Origin: Thiodiazotropha sp040506195
GTDB lineage: Bacteria > Pseudomonadota > Gammaproteobacteria > Chromatiales > Chromatiaceae
Length of the DNA stretch: 64,000 nt
Direction of reading: 5' to 3'
Assembly: GCA_040506195.1 (NCBI GenBank)
Contig: JBEVXH010000004.1
Span: 248,001-312,000 of the forward strand
A model generated the notes under the pieces. That model saw nothing but the letters and a program-made list of their open reading frames with translations. It did no database searches and was not told the DNA's origin. Positions 24,712-33,605 of the stretch are shown one piece after another. The position numbers and the translations under genes were made by a program. Position 1 is the stretch's first letter; each line of letters starts with the position of its first letter.

Positions 24712-25049
24712 ACCGGGACTCATACCAGGAAATGCTCACGGAGGTGAAGGCATTCCACGAAAAACACCGTTTTCACGAGACAGGCGGGGAAGAGCTGACC
24801 TATCGTGTCGCCTTGATGGCTGAGGAGCTGGGTGAGATCTCCAGTTGTGTCACCAAGGGCAAGAGTAAACAGGCATTGGCGGAAGAGGTGGCGGACCTTC
24901 TAATACTGGTCATGGGGACTGCCATCGCCGAGGATTTCGATCTAAATCAGGCATTCTGGGACAAAATGGAAAAACTCAGCAGACGCGAATCCCGTATGAT
25001 CAACGGTCGTATACGGGTCTCAGAATTTCGTGATATGGGCAATAAGTAA
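24708..25049 (+). CDS. MazG-like nucleotide pyrophosphohydrolase
   Basis: A 113-residue single-domain all-alpha NTP pyrophosphatase. The family's metal-binding acidic pattern is present: EELGEISS in helix 2 and EEVADLLIL in helix 3. The substrate is unknown; MazG relatives hydrolyse non-canonical or damaged NTPs. It is coupled to glyS by a 4-bp ATGA overlap and is followed by gmhB, so it belongs to the same transcript. Confidence 0.85.
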   Translation: MNRDSYQEMLTEVKAFHEKHRFHETGGEELTYRVALMAEELGEISSCVTKGKSKQALAEEVADLLILVMGTAIAEDFDLNQAFWDKMEKLSRRESRMINGRIRVSEFRDMGNK

Positions 25050-25061
25050 GTACTTACTTCC

Positions 25062-25616
25062 GTGAAACTTGTCATATTAGATAGGGATGGTGTAATCAAT
25101 CAGGATTCGGACGCATATATAAAAAGTCCCGAAGAATGGATACCCATCGACAACAGCCTGCAGGCCATCGCCAAACTCAGCCGGGCTGGTTATCGTGTAT
25201 TTGTAGCCACAAATCAGTCCGGTCTTGCCCGTGGCCTGTTCGACATCGAGACACTAAATGCCATTCATCAAAAACTGTTTGATGCCGTGCAAGCGGTGGG
25301 TGGAAATATTGAAGCCATACTGTTTTGTCCCCATGGACCGGATGATCACTGCCACTGCCGAAAACCCAAAACGGGCCTCTATGAGGAGATAGGCCTCCGC
25401 ACCCAACAATCACTCAAGGATGTACCGGTGGTTGGCGACTCATTGAGGGATATTCAAGCTGCGATCAGTATCAAGGCAGGCCCGATCCTGGTTCGCACTG
25501 GCAACGGCGAGAAAACGGTCGAAAAAATTAGAGCAACCTATCCTCAAGTACCTGTATTTAAGGATCTCTTCAGCGTAGCCGAGCATTTGATCGAACAACA
25601 AAGAACTAACCAATGA
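25062..25616 (+). CDS. gmhB: D-glycero-D-manno-heptose 1,7-bisphosphate 7-phosphatase
   Basis: A 184-residue HAD phosphatase in the ADP-heptose pathway for lipopolysaccharide core. It has the nucleophile motif LDRDGVIN (D7/D9), the ATNQSGLARG motif II region, the zinc-binding cluster CPHGPDDHCHCRKPKTGLY, and the VVGDSLRDI motif. It starts at a GTG (25062). It overlaps the acyltransferase downstream by 4 bp. The length and zinc loop are typical of GmhB. Confidence 0.95.
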   Translation: MKLVILDRDGVINQDSDAYIKSPEEWIPIDNSLQAIAKLSRAGYRVFVATNQSGLARGLFDIETLNAIHQKLFDAVQAVGGNIEAILFCPHGPDDHCHCRKPKTGLYEEIGLRTQQSLKDVPVVGDSLRDIQAAISIKAGPILVRTGNGEKTVEKIRATYPQVPVFKDLFSVAEHLIEQQRTNQ

Positions 25617-26335
25617 TTCTTTTCAAATCCATTCTCTATTTTGTCCTGCTGTTGATCAGCACCATTACAATTGCAACCATCGGTACACTGATTGGTTGGG
25701 CGCTTCCGAAGAACGGCATCCATTGGTTCGACCATGCCTGGAGTCGGATCAATCTTTGGGGACTGGAACATATCTGCGGTTTAAACTACAGATTGCAGGG
25801 TGAAGAGAATATCCCCGAAGAGAGCTGCATAATCTTCGCTAAACACCAATCAGCCTGGGAAACGATTGCACTTATCAGTCTTATACCAGGTCCGAAGTCA
25901 TGGGTATTGAAGCGTGAACTACTTTTCGTACCCTTTATGGGCTGGGTAATGTACTACTTCAAACCCATCGCCATCGATCGAAAATCGGGGCGTAAAGCCG
26001 TCGAACAGATCATCGAACAAGGTACAGAACGACTCGAATCGGGAAAAAACGTATTCGTCTTTCCCGAAGGTACTAGGGTTGCCCCAGGTACACGCAAACG
26101 CTATGGAATCGGCGGTGCGTTATTGGCGGAAAATTCGGCTTATCCAGTATTGCCGGTCGCACATAACGCAGGGGTATTCTGGCGCCGGCGCGATATCAGA
26201 AAATACCCGGGTACCATCGATGTCCGCATAGGGCCTCTCATCCAGACAAAGGGTCTTAGCGCCGCGAAGATCAATCAAGCGGCTGAGGAATGGATAGAGT
26301 CTACGGTTGAGCATCTGCCTCAGAGCCGATGCTGA
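25613..26335 (+). CDS. plsC: 1-acyl-sn-glycerol-3-phosphate acyltransferase
   Basis: A 240-residue membrane-associated lysophosphatidate acyltransferase in phospholipid synthesis. An N-terminal transmembrane segment (ILYFVLLLISTITIATIGTL) precedes the acyltransferase motifs. Motif I reads KHQSAWE (HxxxxE rather than the textbook NHxxxxD), as in a known proteobacterial subgroup. FPEGTRVAPG is motif III, and LPVAHNAG follows. It is the last gene of the glyQ-glyS-mazG-gmhB-plsC string. Confidence 0.9.
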   Translation: MILFKSILYFVLLLISTITIATIGTLIGWALPKNGIHWFDHAWSRINLWGLEHICGLNYRLQGEENIPEESCIIFAKHQSAWETIALISLIPGPKSWVLKRELLFVPFMGWVMYYFKPIAIDRKSGRKAVEQIIEQGTERLESGKNVFVFPEGTRVAPGTRKRYGIGGALLAENSAYPVLPVAHNAGVFWRRRDIRKYPGTIDVRIGPLIQTKGLSAAKINQAAEEWIESTVEHLPQSRC

Positions 26336-26349
26336 TGGGTATGCTGAGT

Positions 26350-26530
26350 CCGCAAATGAACGCTAATAAACGCAAATTTAAGTTTTGATATTTAAGCGCT
26401 TTATCCAAGCTAGATCTTTTTAGGACTTGTTTAATAGAAGCGATAATAAGATTTACGTGTTGCTGCAAGCAGCACATTACACGCGCAATATGCCCTTATC
26501 TTTCTTTATTTGCGTTCATTTGCGGACTTT
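26350..26530. repeat. Inverted repeat copies between plsC and gyrB
   Basis: CCGCAAATGAACGC (26351-26364), followed by TAATAAACGCAAAT, recurs inverted near 26505-26528 (ATTTGCGTTCATTTGCGG). A third direct copy is at 45533-45560. The two arms could form a large stem of about 20 bp enclosing 130 bp between two convergent genes. It looks like a dispersed intergenic element and might act as a transcription end. Confidence 0.55.
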
Positions 26531-26539
26531 TAAAAACTA

Positions 26540-28945
26540 TCAAACATCAAGATTTTCGACGGTCAATGCATGTGTCTCGATAAAGTCACGTCGAGGCTCG
26601 ACCTGATCGCCCATGAGGGTCGAAAAGATCTGATCGGCTGCCACTGCATCTTCAATACTGACCTTCAACAGACGTCGGCTGTCTGCATTCATCGTAGTCT
26701 CCCACAACTGGTCAGGATTCATTTCGCCGAGACCCTTGTAACGCTGAACATGCTGTCCCCGTTTAGCATCTTCCATCAACCAATCCAGGGCTTGCTTAAA
26801 ACTTGAAATCGGTCGTTCCTTCTCACCCCGTTTGACCACGGCGTCATCACTTAGCAGCCCATTCAACTGACTGCCCAATTCGATTATCTTACGGTATTCG
26901 ACACTGCTGAAAAAATCGAACGGGATTAGATGTTCATTACCGATTCCATGTACTTTTCGGGTCAGTAATATACCTGCTTCATCAGCATCCGTTTCATCAA
27001 CCCGATTCAATGTACAAGATTCCGAAATACCCAAGTCTGTATTGAGCCTAGACTCTAACTCATTGATCCAAATAGATATTTCACTATCGCTTTCGATCAT
27101 TGCCTCATCCATTTTCGGCATATAGATCAGTTTTTCAAGCAAGGCACCGTCATATCTGAGCGAGAGACGCTGAATACTGGCCATCACCGCGAGAAAGGCA
27201 CGTGACAGGGTTTCAAGACTCTCGCCTGTCAAAGGAGGTGCACCACTGGTAACCACTAATGAAGCGTTGTCGAGGGCACTCTGCAGAAAATAGTTGTTCA
27301 AATCCTGATCATCTTTCAGATACTGCTCCTGCTTACCCTTTTTCACTTTGTAGAGCGGCGGCTGAGCAATATAGATATGTCCCCTGTCTATCAGCTCCGG
27401 CATCTGTCGATAGAAAAAGGTCAATAACAGAGTGCGAATATGGGCGCCGTCCACGTCGGCATCCGTCATGATAATGACCCGATGGTAACGCAGCTTATCG
27501 GGGTTGAACTCCTCTCGGCCAATACCACATCCCAGTGCGGTGATCAGGGTACCCACTTCTGCTGATGAGAGCATCTTGTCGAAACGGGCCTTCTCAACAT
27601 TCAGGATCTTTCCCTTCAAGGGCAATATAGCTTGATATCGTCGGTCCCTGCCCTGTTTGGCGGAACCCCCGGCTGAATCACCCTCAACCAGGTAGAGTTC
27701 GGAGAGTGCGGGATCTTTCTCCTGGCAATCTGCCAATTTACCTGGCAGACCGGCTATGTCCAGGGCACCTTTGCGCCGCGTCATCTCCCTGGCCTTCCTC
27801 GCGGCCTCCCTGGCGCGGGCAGCCTCCAACATCTTACCCGCGATATTCTTGGCTTCGGCGGGGTTCTCAAGAAGAAAATCGTTAAGATTATCAGCGAGGA
27901 GTGTCTCAACAATACCCTTCACCTCAGAAGAGACGAGCTTGTCCTTGGTCTGAGATGAAAATTTGGGATCCGGCACTTTCACGGACAGCACGGCAGTCAG
28001 TCCTTCTCTGGCATCATCACCTGAAGTGTTGACCTTCTGTTTCTTTGACAATCCTGTTTGCTCAATATATTGATTGAGGGTACGAGTCAGTGCTGCACGA
28101 AAACCGGCCAGATGGGTACCACCATCCCGTTGTGGAATATTGTTGGTATAGCAGAAGATATTCTCCTGATATGACTCATTCCACTGCATTGCGACCTCGA
28201 CCGTTACATCGTTGCGTTCATCACAGAAACTGAAGACTTTCTCATGCAACGGTGATTTGTTTCTATTGAGGTGCTCAACAAATGCGAGAATTCCGCCCAC
28301 GTATTTAAAGATATCCTCTCTTCCGGAAGCCTCTTCTTTCAGAATTATCTTGATTCCGGAGTTGAGAAAAGAGAGTTCCCTGAGGCGCTTTGCAAGGATA
28401 TCGTAATGAAATTCAATATTGCTGAATGTCTTACTGCTCGGCATGAAGGTAACGCTGGTACCAGTCCTCTCTGTCTCGCCGATCACTTCCAGGTCGGACT
28501 GAGGAACGCCGTGTTTGTAGATCTGTCGCCAGATCTTCCCTTGACGACGGATCTTCAGTTTAAGCTCTTCGGATAATGCATTAACCACAGAGACACCAAC
28601 ACCATGGAGTCCACCTGATACCTTGTAAGAGTTATCATCGAATTTGCCACCGGCGTGGAGGACAGTCATGATGACTTCTGCGGCGGATTTCTTCTCTTCG
28701 GGGTGCTCGTCAACGGGTATGCCGCGACCATTATCGCTCACAGTCACACTTTGATCAGAGTGGATAGTGACTTTGATTTCATTGCAGTAACCGGCAAGCG
28801 CCTCATCTATTGAGTTATCGACAACCTCGAATACCATGTGATGAAGACCTGTACCATCATCGGTATCACCTATATACATGCCGGGACGCTTGCGTACAGC
28901 ATCCAAACCTTTCAAAACCTTGATATTCGATGAATCGTAACTCAT
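26540..28945 (-). CDS. gyrB: DNA gyrase subunit B
   Basis: The 801-residue ATPase subunit of gyrase, which introduces negative supercoils with GyrA. The ATP-binding domain has VRKRPGMYIGDT, EVVDNSIDEALAGYC and GGLHGVGVSVVNALS. The TOPRIM region has LVEGDSAGGSAKQGRDRRYQ and DADVDGAHIRTLLLTFFYR. The C-terminal tail has QRYKGLGEMNPDQLWETTM. Length is normal. It is the last gene of the dnaA-dnaN-recF-gyrB leftward cluster. Confidence 0.98.
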   Translation of the reverse strand: MSYDSSNIKVLKGLDAVRKRPGMYIGDTDDGTGLHHMVFEVVDNSIDEALAGYCNEIKVTIHSDQSVTVSDNGRGIPVDEHPEEKKSAAEVIMTVLHAGGKFDDNSYKVSGGLHGVGVSVVNALSEELKLKIRRQGKIWRQIYKHGVPQSDLEVIGETERTGTSVTFMPSSKTFSNIEFHYDILAKRLRELSFLNSGIKIILKEEASGREDIFKYVGGILAFVEHLNRNKSPLHEKVFSFCDERNDVTVEVAMQWNESYQENIFCYTNNIPQRDGGTHLAGFRAALTRTLNQYIEQTGLSKKQKVNTSGDDAREGLTAVLSVKVPDPKFSSQTKDKLVSSEVKGIVETLLADNLNDFLLENPAEAKNIAGKMLEAARAREAARKAREMTRRKGALDIAGLPGKLADCQEKDPALSELYLVEGDSAGGSAKQGRDRRYQAILPLKGKILNVEKARFDKMLSSAEVGTLITALGCGIGREEFNPDKLRYHRVIIMTDADVDGAHIRTLLLTFFYRQMPELIDRGHIYIAQPPLYKVKKGKQEQYLKDDQDLNNYFLQSALDNASLVVTSGAPPLTGESLETLSRAFLAVMASIQRLSLRYDGALLEKLIYMPKMDEAMIESDSEISIWINELESRLNTDLGISESCTLNRVDETDADEAGILLTRKVHGIGNEHLIPFDFFSSVEYRKIIELGSQLNGLLSDDAVVKRGEKERPISSFKQALDWLMEDAKRGQHVQRYKGLGEMNPDQLWETTMNADSRRLLKVSIEDAVAADQIFSTLMGDQVEPRRDFIETHALTVENLDV

Positions 28946-29052
28946 AAAAATTCCATGAATAGATCAGTAACCCAGGAAACGGGATGAAACGCGCTATTAT
29001 ACCTATAATTTCTCAATCCTTACGAACCATTTCTACATTTGAGAAGGCTTGG

Positions 29053-30129
29053 TCAATATAGAAAAGAGATATCGCCATGTTCCACGTGGAACAATTGACA
29101 AGCATCTGCAGTAAGTAGATTTTTTGACCTAGCTGAATCGAGTGTCGTCACAAAACTCTGTACTTTCATGTCCTCAATCAGCTGAAGTAAATTTGCGTAT
29201 CTTTCTTTATCCAGTTCAGAATGCAGATCATCGACCAATAGTACCGGACTTTCCCCTGTTCTATCTTCTAATATTTTCGTCTGAGACAGCAGCATGATGG
29301 CTGCTGCTATTTTTGCCTCGCCTCTTGAAAAGATGTTTTTTATCGGTTTTCCATCCTGCAATATTTTCAGATCAGATCTATGAGGCCCACAACTGGTAAA
29401 ACCGCGTTCTTTATCCATTTTACAGTTTCTATCTAAAGCCTCAGCGAATGAGAATTCCTCTTTCCATCCCTTTTTTACAGTCAGTGAGATAGGTTTAATT
29501 AAACCTCTTGCTTCTATTAGGGCATTGAGTGTTGTATTCCAGATTTTCGTATACTCAGACATTCTCCTATCTATCTCATTACCTAACTGGATCAGTTGCC
29601 TGTCCCAAACCTTTATCTGTTCTCTCGATCCTCGTAGTGCCTTGTTTCTCTGGGTCAGTGTTTTTTTATATCTATTGGCAAGAAATGCATATTCATGTTC
29701 CACGTGGAACATCCCCCAGTTTAAGAGTCTTCTCCTGTTTTTGGGTTCATCCTCAATAATGCGTTGTATATTGGGTGTTATGATTGTAAGTGGTATTGAT
29801 TTAGCAATATCTGAGCGTTTTTTTAGATTGGCGCCATCTTTTCGTATCACAGTTTCGCTGACTGTTTTTCGTAAGCCTATGTGATGTCGGTTATTTGTTG
29901 CCGTCTTTATAGACGTAAATAGATTGAGCTGCTCCTCGCCCTCTTTAATCAATCGTCCTGTTTTTAGTTGTCTGAAAGAGCGTGCTCTGGCAAGTAGATA
30001 GATTGACTCTAATAGGGTTGTCTTCCCAGCTCCGTTGCACCCGACTATGATATTAATTTGTTTATGTGGGGATAGTTCCGCGTTGGCTATATTGCGCAGA
30101 TTCTCGATCTTTATTGTTTCTATGTGCAA
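29053..30129 (-). CDS. recF: DNA replication and repair protein RecF
   Basis: A 358-residue SMC-like ATPase for gap repair by the RecFOR pathway. Walker A is VGCNGAGKTTLLES and Walker B is VLLVDDLHSELD (slightly varied from the usual VDD.aSELD). The Q/signature region is RGEAKIAAAIMLL. Unusually, two parS palindromes are embedded in the gene and both encode FHVEH, at the WGMFHVEHE position and at LFHVEHGD near the C-terminus. It is AT-richer than its neighbours. Confidence 0.95.
   Translation of the reverse strand: MHIETIKIENLRNIANAELSPHKQINIIVGCNGAGKTTLLESIYLLARARSFRQLKTGRLIKEGEEQLNLFTSIKTATNNRHHIGLRKTVSETVIRKDGANLKKRSDIAKSIPLTIITPNIQRIIEDEPKNRRRLLNWGMFHVEHEYAFLANRYKKTLTQRNKALRGSREQIKVWDRQLIQLGNEIDRRMSEYTKIWNTTLNALIEARGLIKPISLTVKKGWKEEFSFAEALDRNCKMDKERGFTSCGPHRSDLKILQDGKPIKNIFSRGEAKIAAAIMLLSQTKILEDRTGESPVLLVDDLHSELDKERYANLLQLIEDMKVQSFVTTLDSARSKNLLTADACQLFHVEHGDISFLY
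29078..29093. promoter_or_regulatory. parS: parS site 1 (ParB binding)
   Basis: TGTTCCACGTGGAACA is a perfect 16-bp palindrome matching the chromosomal parS consensus. It lies inside the last codons of recF, about 15.5 kb from parB (44581). Confidence 0.92.
29696..29711. promoter_or_regulatory. parS: parS site 2 (ParB binding)
   Basis: A second identical perfect palindrome TGTTCCACGTGGAACA, 618 bp from the first and also inside recF. Paired parS sites near the origin nucleate ParB spreading. Confidence 0.92.
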
Positions 30130-30164
30130 TTTGTTGTGTTAAACCTTTCTATCCAGAATTATTT

Positions 30165-31265
30165 CTAGATTCTCATAGGCATTACAACGTATCTGCTTTC
30201 TTCGTTTTTCTTACCATAGATCAGGGCACTGCTGTTTGTATCCTTTAGTTCTATAATTATTGCCTCCTCTCCTATCGCATTAATTGCATCCAACAAGTAT
30301 CCAACATTGAATCCAATTTTCAATTCATCACCACTGTATTGCACCTCGAGTTCCTCTTCCGATTCTTCTTGCTCCGGATTGTGGGCCTGAAGCTGTAACA
30401 GGTTTTCTTTTAATTCAAATCGTATACCGCGATATTTTTCATTAGACAGAATCGATGCACGGGTAAGTGATTGTCGGAGACTGTTCTTGTCTGCCTCGAC
30501 TTCTTTGTCTGATCCAGTAGGCATTACCCGTTGATATTCAGGAAATCTGCCGTCGATCAGTTTTGATGTAAAAACAGCATTATTAAGTAATACGCGAATA
30601 TAGCTGTTGCTCAACTCTATTTTGATGTCATTATCATTGTTTGTCAGTAAACGGCCTAATTCCAACACCGCCTTTCTCGGTAGAATGATCTGCTGGTTGA
30701 TCTCTTCAGGAGCAGCGTTCATTGCCTGGCTCATAGCCAGTCGGTGCCCATCCGTTGCGACGGTCCTTAAGTCGCCCTTGTTTATCTCGATCAACATGCC
30801 GTTGAGGTAATAACGTACGTCTTGTTGAGCCATGGCAAATTGCGTCTTTTCAATCAGTCTATTGAGTGTTGCCTCTTTGATGGTCATTATGTTGTTACTG
30901 GGTGTTGGCTCTATGACCGGATAGTCTCTTGCTGGAAGCAGGCTAAGTGAAAAACGGCTTCTGCCTGACTGTAGTCGAACCTTGTCTTCACTGACATCAA
31001 GTGTAATCGGTGCCGATTCTGGGAGTGCTTTGCAGATGTCCAGAAGCTTTCGGGCAGGCAGTGTGAAATCTGCCTCTCCCTCACATTCAACTTGAGCCTC
31101 TGTTTTCAATTCTACTTCGAGGTCAGTGGCTGTGAGTTGGATCATACCGTTTCCGGCATTGACAAGAATATTGGCAAGTATAGGTAGTGTTTGGCGTCTT
31201 TCTACGACACCGGCAATCTTCTGCATTGGTTCGAGAAGGTTTTCCCTATCTGTCTTTATCTTCAT
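30165..31265 (-). CDS. dnaN: DNA polymerase III beta subunit (sliding clamp)
   Basis: The 366-residue clamp that tethers polymerase III to DNA. It starts MKIKTDRENLLEPMQKIAGVVERRQTLPIL and ends with the clamp-typical VMPMRI (usually YVVMPMRL). Three repeated domains of about 120 residues are evident (LPARKLLDICKALPESAP; LPRKAVLELGRLL). It lies between dnaA and recF on the minus strand; the gap to dnaA is the putative origin. Confidence 0.98.
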   Translation of the reverse strand: MKIKTDRENLLEPMQKIAGVVERRQTLPILANILVNAGNGMIQLTATDLEVELKTEAQVECEGEADFTLPARKLLDICKALPESAPITLDVSEDKVRLQSGRSRFSLSLLPARDYPVIEPTPSNNIMTIKEATLNRLIEKTQFAMAQQDVRYYLNGMLIEINKGDLRTVATDGHRLAMSQAMNAAPEEINQQIILPRKAVLELGRLLTNNDNDIKIELSNSYIRVLLNNAVFTSKLIDGRFPEYQRVMPTGSDKEVEADKNSLRQSLTRASILSNEKYRGIRFELKENLLQLQAHNPEQEESEEELEVQYSGDELKIGFNVGYLLDAINAIGEEAIIIELKDTNSSALIYGKKNEESRYVVMPMRI

Positions 31266-31267
31266 GT

Positions 31268-31276
31268 TTATCCACT
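31268..31276 (+). promoter_or_regulatory. DnaA box, 1 mismatch
   Basis: TTATCCACT, one base off the consensus TTATCCACA, directly upstream of the dnaN start. Confidence 0.6.
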
Positions 31277-31437
31277 CAGCATTTAATTAATTCTTTTTAA
31301 GAAAGTAGAACTATTATTGTTATTAAGCCCTGTTTCAGTATGGGGGTAAGTTTTTAAATGATTGTTTTATATAGTGTTTTTTCATTTTCTGTTGTGATTT
31401 ACCTTGTTCTTTTCTTGCCTATTATCTGTTGATGGTT

Positions 31438-31446
31438 TGTGGATAG
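31438..31446 (-). promoter_or_regulatory. DnaA box, inverted, 1 mismatch
   Basis: TGTGGATAG reads CTATCCACA on the minus strand, one base off consensus. Confidence 0.6.
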
Positions 31447-31482
31447 TCCGGCATTTCAATATTACCTGATTTTCTCAACATT

Positions 31483-31491
31483 TTATCCACA
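31483..31491 (+). promoter_or_regulatory. DnaA box, perfect
   Basis: TTATCCACA exactly matches the consensus, adjacent to the dnaA stop codon. Confidence 0.8.
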
Positions 31492-32826
31492 TTAACTGCT
31501 GAGGGTTCTCAACAGATTGGAATAGTCTTCAGAAATTCGGGGATCGCTCTCACGCAATTCCTTGACCTTGCGATTAGCGTGAATGACTGTTGTATGGTCT
31601 CTTCCTCCAAAGGCATTACCGATCTCCGGAAGACTGTGATTTGTCAGCTCTTTGGCAAGCGTCATGGCGATCTGTCTGGGCCGGGCTATCGATCTGCTGC
31701 GTTTTGATGAGATTAGATCAGATGTGCGGATTTGAAAATACTCCGCTACAGTCTTTTGAATGTTCTCAATCGTGATCTGTTTGTCATGAGCTGCGAGCAT
31801 GTCGCGCAGGGCATTCTTGGCAAAGTCGAGATTGATTTCACGCCCTGTAAAGGTGGCGTTGGCAATGACTCTGCGCAGTGCCCCTTCCAACTCCCGGATA
31901 TTGGAGCGGATCCGCTTGCCCATGAAAAAAGCGACTTCGTTTGGCAGTTCGACATTCAATTGAAGCGCTTTGCTTTGCAGGATGGCGACCCGTGTCTCCA
32001 GATCAGGGGGTTCGATGGCGACGGTCAAGCCCCAACCGAATCTCGACTTGAGCCTCTCTTCCAGGCCGCTGACCTCTTTCGGGAAGCGATCGCTGGAGAG
32101 GATGATCTGTTGCTGGGATTCGAACAGTGCGTTGAATGTGTGAAAAAACTCTTCCTGAGAGCGCTCCTTGCCGGCGAAAAATTGTATATCGTCGATCAAC
32201 AGGGCATTGACTGAGCGATAGTGCTTCTTAAATTGTTCAATGGTGTTGTGCTGTAACGCCTTTACCATCTCGGCGACGAATCTTTCCGAATGAAGATAGA
32301 CTACACGTGCCTGCGGATTTTTCTTCAGCATCATATTGCCCACCGCATGCATGAGATGGGTCTTTCCCAGGCCCACACCCCCATAGATAAAGAGTGGGTT
32401 ATAGGCCTTTCCGGGATTTTCACCGATCTGCATGGAGGCAGCACGGGCGATCTGGTTCGATTTTCCTTCGACAAATGTATCGAATACGAAGCTTTGATTG
32501 AGGTTGCTGTCGATCGAAGGGGTTTTCTCCTCGGATGCGGTAAGCTTGTTGGAGTTAACCTGATTGTTCTGTTTCTGTGCAGGTCGACGTTTGCTGCCGA
32601 TCTCCACTTTAACGGAAGGCGGATTGCCATCACACAAACTATTCAGATGATCCTGAATTGTATCCAGGTAGTGGTTGCGTACCCAATCCAGTACGAAGCG
32701 GTTGGGTGCGAGAAGTTTCAGATGGTTTTGATCTTCAACGATTTGCAGCGGGCGTATCCAGGTGTTGTACTGTTGAGGTGATAATACCTGCTCAAGATGT
32801 TCTGTACATCGTTGCCAAAGGTTCAA
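31492..32826 (-). CDS. dnaA: Chromosomal replication initiator DnaA
   Basis: The 444-residue initiator ATPase. Domain I starts MNLWQRCTEHLEQVLSPQQYNTWIRPLQ, and a linker follows (Gln/Asn/Ser-rich, 85-110). The AAA+ domain has GGVGLGKTHLMHAVGN (Walker A) and LLIDDIQFFAGKERSQEEFFHTFN (Walker B). The C-terminal helix-turn-helix domain IV has GGRDHTTVIHANRKV, which binds DnaA boxes. It faces rpmH divergently; the dnaN gene lies downstream past the putative origin. Confidence 0.98.
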   Translation of the reverse strand: MNLWQRCTEHLEQVLSPQQYNTWIRPLQIVEDQNHLKLLAPNRFVLDWVRNHYLDTIQDHLNSLCDGNPPSVKVEIGSKRRPAQKQNNQVNSNKLTASEEKTPSIDSNLNQSFVFDTFVEGKSNQIARAASMQIGENPGKAYNPLFIYGGVGLGKTHLMHAVGNMMLKKNPQARVVYLHSERFVAEMVKALQHNTIEQFKKHYRSVNALLIDDIQFFAGKERSQEEFFHTFNALFESQQQIILSSDRFPKEVSGLEERLKSRFGWGLTVAIEPPDLETRVAILQSKALQLNVELPNEVAFFMGKRIRSNIRELEGALRRVIANATFTGREINLDFAKNALRDMLAAHDKQITIENIQKTVAEYFQIRTSDLISSKRSRSIARPRQIAMTLAKELTNHSLPEIGNAFGGRDHTTVIHANRKVKELRESDPRISEDYSNLLRTLSS

Positions 32827-32996
32827 GTTCTCTCTCCAGCAGCGTTGGATGAGTTGAGATCGATTCCTATAACCAGCTAACCGGCTCTGTGAGGCCCTCT
32901 GGCCATACCCTTTCGAACTGTCAAGTCTACCTGCGGTCGGAGCAGTTATCTATAGCTGAATGGGAGTAGGCGCCCACTTTTTTTAGCGGTTGTCTA

Positions 32997-33026
32997 TTGA
33001 CAGAGACTGGTGTTTAGGACTAGGCT
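32997..33026 (+). promoter_or_regulatory. rpmH: Candidate sigma-70 promoter of rpmH
   Basis: TTGACA (32997-33002) is followed by an 18-bp spacer and TAGGCT (33021-33026), about 65 nt before the rpmH ATG. The -35 is perfect, the -10 is weak. The surrounding dnaA-rpmH spacer holds no other recognised element. Confidence 0.5.
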
Positions 33027-33090
33027 ACGCGTCTTTTTTTCGACCATAAATTATTTTTCAATTTATTGGCGGATCTACCGGTAAGCAGCT

Positions 33091-33225
33091 ATGAAAAGAA
33101 CCTTTCAACCCAGTAATCTGAAGAAGGCGCGTACCCACGGTTTCCGTGCGCGTATGGCGACACGTAACGGCCGCAAGGTGCTGAAGGCTCGTCGGGCCAA
33201 GGGACGTACACGCCTGGCACTCTGA
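33091..33225 (+). CDS. rpmH: 50S ribosomal protein L34
   Basis: A 44-residue basic protein, MKRTFQPSNLKKARTHGF onward, with RMATRNGRKVL and RRAKGR near the end. It is nearly identical in layout to other gammaproteobacterial L34, though about two residues shorter at the C-terminus. It is followed 14 bp later by rnpA. Confidence 0.97.
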   Translation: MKRTFQPSNLKKARTHGFRARMATRNGRKVLKARRAKGRTRLAL

Positions 33226-33239
33226 CATATATACGCTCC

Positions 33240-33605
33240 TTGCCAACATCCGAAGGGACTTTTCCCCGTCGTTGCAGACTTGTCAAGCCCGGCAACTACC
33301 GTCGGGTTTTTACTGATGGGGAACGCTCTTCCGATAGCTTGTTTCTGGTGCTGGCCAGATCCAACCAGCTTGACAGCGCACGACTCGGTTTGGCGGTTTC
33401 AAAAAAAAGCAGTCCCTGTGCCGTGCATAGAAACCGCATCAAGCGTCTGATTCGGGAAAGTTTCAGACTAAACCAGGTGTTGCTCACCGGACTCGATCTG
33501 GTGGTTGTGGCTAGACATGGCGCTGTAAATGCCGAGAATAGGCAATGTTTGAATTCCCTTGAACAACATTGGCGAAAGATGGTGGAAAAATGCGCCGCAT
33601 CGTGA
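33240..33605 (+). CDS. rnpA: Ribonuclease P protein component
   Basis: A 121-residue basic protein partner of the RNase P RNA for tRNA 5' processing. The family motif RNRIKRLIRESFR is at about residues 64-76, with LGLAVSKK before it and DLVVVARHGA after. It begins at a TTG (33240); no better start lies between rpmH and the conserved FPRRCRLVKPGNYRRVF start. Its 3' end overlaps yidD by 16 bp. Confidence 0.95.
   Translation: MPTSEGTFPRRCRLVKPGNYRRVFTDGERSSDSLFLVLARSNQLDSARLGLAVSKKSSPCAVHRNRIKRLIRESFRLNQVLLTGLDLVVVARHGAVNAENRQCLNSLEQHWRKMVEKCAAS

Larger units (their letters stand above)
31266..31491. other. oriC: Putative chromosomal origin region (oriC), dnaA-dnaN intergenic
   Basis: A 226-bp AT-rich spacer containing DnaA-box-like sequences: TTATCCACT (31268-31276), TGTGGATAG (31438-31446, inverted) and a perfect TTATCCACA (31483-31491) abutting the dnaA stop. 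The strongly AT-rich stretch 31300-31430 could serve as the unwinding element. The other candidate spacer, dnaA-rpmH (32827-33090), shows no TTATCCACA box. Confidence 0.65.

Noticed and set aside
29696..29711. The FHVEH-coding palindrome as a coding coincidence
   Set aside because: Two exact 16-bp palindromes in one gene plus the presence of parAB make a chance match unlikely, so it was kept as parS.
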